A program made the translations under genes and the position numbers. Shown piece after piece: positions 59,483 through 64,000 of a DNA stretch of 64,000 nucleotides (positions are counted from its first letter, which is position 1; the number at the start of each line of letters is the position of its first letter). The stretch is from Coffea arabica. Its lineage: Eukaryota; Streptophyta; Magnoliopsida; Gentianales; Rubiaceae. The stretch covers positions 26,405,001-26,469,000 of the forward strand of contig NC_092316.1 of the NCBI RefSeq assembly GCF_036785885.1, given 5' to 3'. The notes under the pieces are model-generated. The model was not told where the DNA came from, did not search any database, and saw only the letters and a program-made list of their open reading frames with translations.

Positions 59483-59487
59483 AAAGT

Positions 59488-59762
59488 TCCTAACACATCT
59501 CCCAATTAGGTCTCTAACCTAGCGCTCTAATACCAATAGTGATGCCCCCACTTCTCCCAAGGGCGAACCCAAGGATATCCGTGGGACGCCTGTCCAGTTC
59601 TCATCAAGACTCAAGACAATTCAATTCAAACTTAACGGTACGTACCAAAATAATACAAGTCTAAAATGAAGAAAAGTCACTTCTTTAACTGAATATCCAA
59701 ATCTTACATCACATTCTCAAAAGATACATCAAGTCCCAAAACACAACCATTAACAGTCGACT
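59488..59762 (-). mobile_element. Remnant of an old minus-strand LTR element (PBS and LTR end)
   Basis: On the minus strand, an LTR ending ...GGGGGCATCA (inner edge 59540) is followed by a primer-site-like TGGTATTAGAGC (59535-59524). The LTR end shares the U5 hairpin-type sequence with the other Tekay-like LTRs. It is cut at 59763 by the next element; its left side was split by the solo LTR at 37609. Confidence 0.65.
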
Positions 59763-62381
59763 TGTGAGAACCCGAAATTTTCTTATTTTCTAGACATTAT
59801 TTTATTTATTTGCACACATTTTCTATATTTTCTTTATTATGAAAAATTTTTAAATAATTTTTATGAGTAAATATAGTTTTTAAATTATTTTTCTAGTATA
59901 AGTTAGTTCAAGAGATATTAGGAGTATATTTTGGACGTGGGACCCGCTAGTGCATTAAGTGCGGTAAATTCGGTCAGTTAGGTTAAGTTTTGCGTAAATG
60001 GATTAAATTACTAGGTATTAGGAGATAATTAGAGGATATCTAGATGGATTAACATTGGAGAGACATGAGGATAGGTTTGAACTTAAAAGGTGACATATGT
60101 CACCTTCTTATTCAAAGTTGGACTTTGACCACTATTATCCCAACTTTACTAAATACCAAAATTGACCAACAATCATCTTTATTTCCATCCTTCTTGGCCG
60201 ACTGTCCTAGAGAGAAAAAGAGAGAAAGCCTTCAACTTGTTTCTTCATTTCTTGCTTCAATCTTGTGATCCAACCGTTAAAACTTCAAATTACTCCATAA
60301 AAATCCTTTGCAACGTAGGATTAAAGAAGGTGGTGGAGTGGTTTTAGAAGAGGAGGTGCAAAGTTGCTATCTTTCTTGAGTTCCTAAGGTAAGTTGCTAA
60401 GAAATTTCCTCTTTGTTCTTAATAAGGGTAGATTAGTAGTTTTTAGTGGCCAAAAATGTTATTTTGTGGAAGACTTCATGGTTTTAAGTGGAGTTTGTTT
60501 AATTTCTGATTTATTGGTAAAATTTCTGATTTTATATGATAGCTATTGTTTAGTCATGGAATAATGGCTTGTTATGATGTGATGGAGCTTGTATATGTTG
60601 GATATGATTATTTGCGAAAAATTTCAGCTTTGTGCGGAAATTTCAGTTTTAGGGTTTCAATTTGGGGCTTTTCTAGGGTTTGTTGTGGAACTCTTGATTG
60701 ACTAAGATTAAAGGGTATTGTAACCCTAATAAGGTGTATTGAATAACTTATGAATCGTAATTGTAATTGTGGTTGTATTGGATGAATATTAATGGTTATT
60801 GGTAGGATGGAAAATCTGAAAGTTTAGGGAACATGCTGTCCAATTCTTAAGTCTAGATAATTTCATGGTATTGGCTTGTTGTGAGTGGAAATGAGTGACT
60901 TTGGGAGTTGTTTGAACCTTTGACACCAAGTGTTCCTTATTTTCATTTCTAAGTTCTACTTGGCCTTGCATTAGTAGCTAATTGATTGGGTTTATGACTT
61001 GTGTTCGAGTCTCATTGTGTTATCTTGATTGTTATAGGGCGTGCCAGTGATCCAAGGCATATGTCGGGTGGAAACTTGTGAAATTTCTTTGCTTGAAGTG
61101 GTGAGTGTACTACTCACGTGATAGTTATTTCATGGCTTTATTGTACTTGACATATGTGATTGGACTGTTTGTGCTTACTGCTTATGCTAGATGAGATGAG
61201 GGTGTACTTGATCGCTCTCGTACTCTATGGCGTATTTGACCATTTACTGTATCACATGAAATTTTCTTGATTATACTTGGACTAATGTCATTTGGATGTG
61301 TATCCAACGATCTTTACTGTTACCTTTGAGCTCAACCTCATTGGAAGTCAATTGACTCGAGCCAGTAAGGACTTGGTCGAGGAAAATTGACAAGCCATGG
61401 GGACTGTTTTGAGGAATTTTTGAGTATGAGACTCTTGATTCCAGTATACTCGAGTATTACCATTTCTGTTCTGCTTGGTGTTCGGGCCCGGTAAGGGGTA
61501 TGTGTGGTGGACGAAAATCGGAGTAAAGTGGAGTCTACGGTTATGGTTAATCTTTATATATTGACGGGGAATCAATGAGATGAGATCAAATATGGCAAAA
61601 GAGGAAAAGGGCTCTTGAGAGCCATCCGTATCCTTTTACCCTCATTTGTTGTATGGTGTTAGTTTTTCTCACTTAATGAATGTATTTGAATTGAGTATCA
61701 TTGTGTTTATGTGCCCCTTGAATGCTTAAGTGATGGTACCTCATTGGGCGAAAGTTCACTTCGTTAAATTTTGTTTTCCTTACAGGGAACAAACTTTTGG
61801 ACATGTGATTTTGAATTATGAGTTGAGCTAGTCTAGTTATTTTTGTATAACTCCTTAGTGGTTGGAAACCCTAAATGTACTTTGATTCAAATGTTTCCCT
61901 TTTCATTTGTAAATGTATGATTGTGGTATATAAAAGTGTATAATCATACTCATGTGTTATATTTGGTTTGTAAATGTTCTTTTCTGGGGATATATGAAGT
62001 TAATTATTCTTGATTAGGTTTCGGACACACTTGGGATTTGAACGAAGAAAGGAAAAACTTTGGCAGGAAACTGTGCATGAGAATCGACCAGTTCTTGGCC
62101 GGATTGCCGGTCGGATTGACAGGGGGATTTTTGAATCTGGTGGATTGGCTACTGCCTCCAATCCGGCCAGAAATCCGGCCGGATTGTGATGTGGCAGTCA
62201 CTATTCACTTTCCGTTTCAATTTTCATTTTTTCGTTTCGCAATTGTTGAATCGGTTAAGTGCGCTAATATCTTCCGGAACATTTTAGATTGTGTATAACT
62301 GTCTTAGTAGTCCTGATGAGAGTTGGGCAGGCAGTTCGCTAACCCCTTTGGTACGCCTTTGGGAAAGATGGGGCTATCACA
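59763..62381 (+). repeat. 5' LTR of second Tekay-type element (2619 bp)
   Basis: It runs from TGTGAGAACCCG to GGCTATCACA. Modules: GTGGGACCCGC 59937-59947; donor CTAAG/GTAAGT at 60389; small exon 61038-61100; ATACTCGAGTAT 61446-61457; acceptor TTTTCCTTACAG ending at 61785; a shorter GGCCGGAT region at about 62090-62190; U5 block from about 62310. Confidence 0.92.
61038..61100 (+). other. Putative small leader exon inside LTR (family D)
   Basis: The 63-nt segment lies between CTTGATTGTTATAG and GTGAGTGTAC. The predicted introns are about 649 and 685 nt. Confidence 0.48.
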
Positions 62382-62383
62382 GT

Positions 62384-62395
62384 TGGTATCGGAAC
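62384..62395 (+). other. Primer-binding site (diverged tRNA-iMet type)
   Basis: TGGTATCGGAAC lies two bases inside the LTR. It carries differences from TGGTATCAGAGC. Confidence 0.75.
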
Positions 62396-62519
62396 GTAGG
62401 TTAGAAGTGACTTAGGCAAGTTTGATTTTTGCTTTTTAGGACCTGTGGGGACTGTGTTAAGACGCCGTTAAGTGTGATTATATTGTCTAAGATGTAAATC
62501 TTTGCTATCCTTGTAGGTT

Positions 62520-63055
62520 ATGGCCGAAACCAGTGGAGAGGGCGGAGGTGAGCCAACTCGGAGGCGCTCACGAGTCATTGATTACCAAAAGAGGCCGGGA
62601 GGTCCGATCCGGCTTTGGTATACTGCTAGCTGGACCCATCGCTGTAGGCGTTGCCAGCATTACTCTTATGCTGATCATGTGGTCGTGGTGGTACTAGATG
62701 AAAGGAGGAGACTTATAAGTGTCGCCGCCAGGGATCATACCGAGATGCTGAGACTGAGGGGCATCATGAGGATGCAAGCCGATCGGATTGGAGAGCTCCA
62801 GGGGGACATAACCATGGAGCAAGAGCGAACAAATGTTCTGAGGGAGCAGTTGCAAGTGGTTAACAACCGTCTCACTAATGTGGTCCAGAAAGTTAGAGAT
62901 CGTTCCGGCGGCATCATTAATGAGTCGAGGTGCTAATCCAAGAAGTGATTGGTGCCAATGCGCAAGGGGAGACTTCTAGTGATGAAACACCTGGAGAAGG
63001 GAGTACCCCTAGTTCTAGCCAAGGGGGAGAGTCAGTGGGCTCTGTGGGGAACTAG
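62520..63055 (+). pseudogene. Extra ORF upstream of gag, homologue of 18069-18590 (one frameshift)
   Basis: The ATG at 62520 follows an acceptor-like CTATCCTTGTAG (AG 62515-62516). The first 138 codons align with the extra ORF of the other Tekay element. Shared features are an Arg-rich start, a Tyr-Gln-x-Arg-Pro-x-Gly segment, a Trp, a Cys/His motif (RCRRCQHYSY), a Val-rich stretch ending in Asp-Glu, and a coiled coil with QADRIGELQ. The frame ends at 62936, but another frame from about 62930 to 63055 continues with a Ser/Gly-rich tail like that of the homologue. A one-base shift near 62930 therefore explains the early stop. Function is unknown. The shared architecture in two diverged families argues that this is a real element gene. 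Confidence 0.65.
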
Positions 63056-63354
63056 GCTAGAGCTCTTTTGAGCTAAGTTTTGATTCCGTGGGAGGAGTAG
63101 GTTAGGGAAAGAACTTTTAGCTAGTTGCTTTTGTAGGTTTGGACTAGCTTTGTAAATAGTACTTGTGATGATTCCGTTATCTCATGGAATTCCTTTTGTT
63201 TGTACCTGGCTGGCTGTTACTGTGTAACTTGCTTGATATGGTTGTATTATGTGTATATATATGTTTGGTTTGTGAGTAGCTCCTGTTCCTTGTTTATGCT
63301 TCCATCTATCTTTAATGTCATCTTTATGTTTCGACCCTAGATTGGTTAATTTCG
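63056..63354 (+). other. Spacer between extra ORF and gag with acceptor-like site
   Basis: There is no gene. GTTTCGACCCTAG (AG 63339-63340) lies 14 bases before the gag ATG, the same position as in the other Tekay element. Confidence 0.5.
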
Positions 63355-63615
63355 ATGGAGGGAATCCGTAGTGGACGTGGTCGTGGTCGCGGAGTTAAGC
63401 AACTTACGACTGAAGGAAGTACTAGGGAAATCACGTCTGAACCAAACCCTGAACCTAGGGTCGATTCGAATGTGCAAGTGGCCGTAGCCATCCAACGAAT
63501 GACCGACTTGTTGGCTCATGTAGTAGAGCATCAGGGTCAAAACCCTAATCCCCAACTCGGAAACCCTGGGAACCCTGGTAATTACGTGGAGAGTGAGGAT
63601 AGGACCCTCAAAAGG
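63355..63615 (+). pseudogene. Tekay gag N-terminus, cut by an LTR insertion
   Basis: About 87 codons starting with an Arg/Gly-rich segment, then NVQVAVAIQRMTDLLA and NPGNPGNYVESEDR, match 18944-19200 of the other Tekay element closely. Here the codon that is TAA at 19199 is AAA (Lys), which shows that the stop there is secondary. The native frame ends at 63615, where an Ogre-like LTR begins, and resumes, if at all, beyond the window. The 27 further codons that read open are LTR sequence. Confidence 0.85.
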
Positions 63616-64000
63616 TTTCGCGCCCCATTTTTTGATAAATAAATAAATGGTTTAAAAATGTATTTTTTGATTCAATTTGTGATTGAAAAATGAATTGTGA
63701 AAAAGAAAAATGGGTCTAAATAGGGGTTTGAGAATGCGACGATTTGACCCAAAATTATAGTTTAAAAAGGGTTTTTTGAAATAAAAAATCGGAGTCGCCA
63801 CTTGGTAATGAGTTAAGGTGTACCAAGTCACCTAAAAATGAATTTAAAGAAAAAGTAGTAAGAAACCCCTTTTAAACGACTCCTAGTCCACGTAAACCAA
63901 CGAAAAAGGTTCGGGAGTCACATTTGACGAAGGGGAAGGCAAGGATAAAAATCCAAGGCACCCCTTCGACCTAGCCAAGGCTAGTTACGTGATTTAATCA
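63616..64000 (-). mobile_element. Ogre-like LTR, end only (runs off window)
   Basis: It matches 37609-38000 closely (CGCGCCCCATTTTTTGATAA and onward). The terminal dinucleotide is TT in place of the TG seen in the other copies (plus strand; CA end on the minus strand). The likely target duplication on this side is AAAGG (63611-63615). Whether it is a solo LTR or a full element cannot be told. Confidence 0.8.

Larger units (their letters stand above)
59763..64000 (+). mobile_element. Tekay-type element, 5' part (continues past window)
   Basis: The LTR (59763-62381) is preceded by CGACT, the likely left TSD. It is followed by a primer site, an extra ORF and the start of gag. Gag is interrupted at 63616 by an Ogre-like LTR. 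The layout copies the element at 15310-33087, and the gag N-termini align well. Confidence 0.88.

Overview
The window is a stack of nested plant LTR retrotransposons with no recognisable host gene, tRNA gene or rRNA gene. The clades are plant-specific (CRM and Tekay/Del chromoviruses, and Ogre/Tat elements with a tRNA-Arg primer site). This points to a flowering plant, probably a eudicot, in repeat-rich and possibly pericentromeric heterochromatin. I cannot name the species.

Layout, left to right. (1) 1-5119 (+): a non-autonomous Tekay-like element with 3.1-kb LTRs around only 507 bp of internal DNA. It sits in the 3' LTR of (2) 5120-12535 (-), a nearly complete CRM-type element whose pol reading frame runs into its own LTR. 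(3) 12536-15309: two older LTR fragments. (4) 15310-33087 (+): a 17.8-kb Tekay element (TSD CTAAT). Its gag-pol is split by two solo LTRs, 21832-25210 (TSD CACTA) and 26399-29852 (TSD TCTTA). (5) 33093-37608: the older LTR host resumes, carrying a minus-strand solo LTR at 33502-36366 (TSD GGAAC). (6) 37609-59482: an Ogre-like solo LTR (TSD AAAGT), itself split by (7) 38067-55442 (-), a 17.4-kb Ogre/Tat element (TSD CAAAC) that keeps gag and the end of integrase but has lost most of pol. (8) 59488-59762: the PBS and LTR end of an old minus-strand element. (9) 59763-64000 (+): the start of another Tekay element (LTR, PBS, extra ORF, gag start), cut at 63616 by a further Ogre-like LTR that leaves the window.

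The most interesting signal lies inside the Tekay-type LTRs. Families that differ over much of their length share the same ordered set of elements. These are an 11-bp U3 palindrome (GTGGGACCCAC or GCGGGTCCCGC), a splice-donor-like site, a 53-63 nt putative exon bounded by AG and GTGAGT, the palindrome ATACTCGAGTAT, usually a GTTGAC/GTCAAC hairpin, a second strong acceptor (usually TTTTCCTTACAG), and a U5 end able to form two hairpins. This suggests a leader with two introns embedded in the LTR. Two of the elements also carry an extra ORF upstream of gag (Cys/His motif, coiled coil, Ser-rich tail), with an AG acceptor-like site before both this ORF and gag. Full-length unspliced RNA would serve as the genome, and spliced RNAs would be translated. 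This is inference from sequence and needs RNA evidence.

Most damage looks recent. LTR pairs differ by about 0.2-0.5% in three elements, and several lesions are CGA-to-TGA changes typical of methylated DNA.
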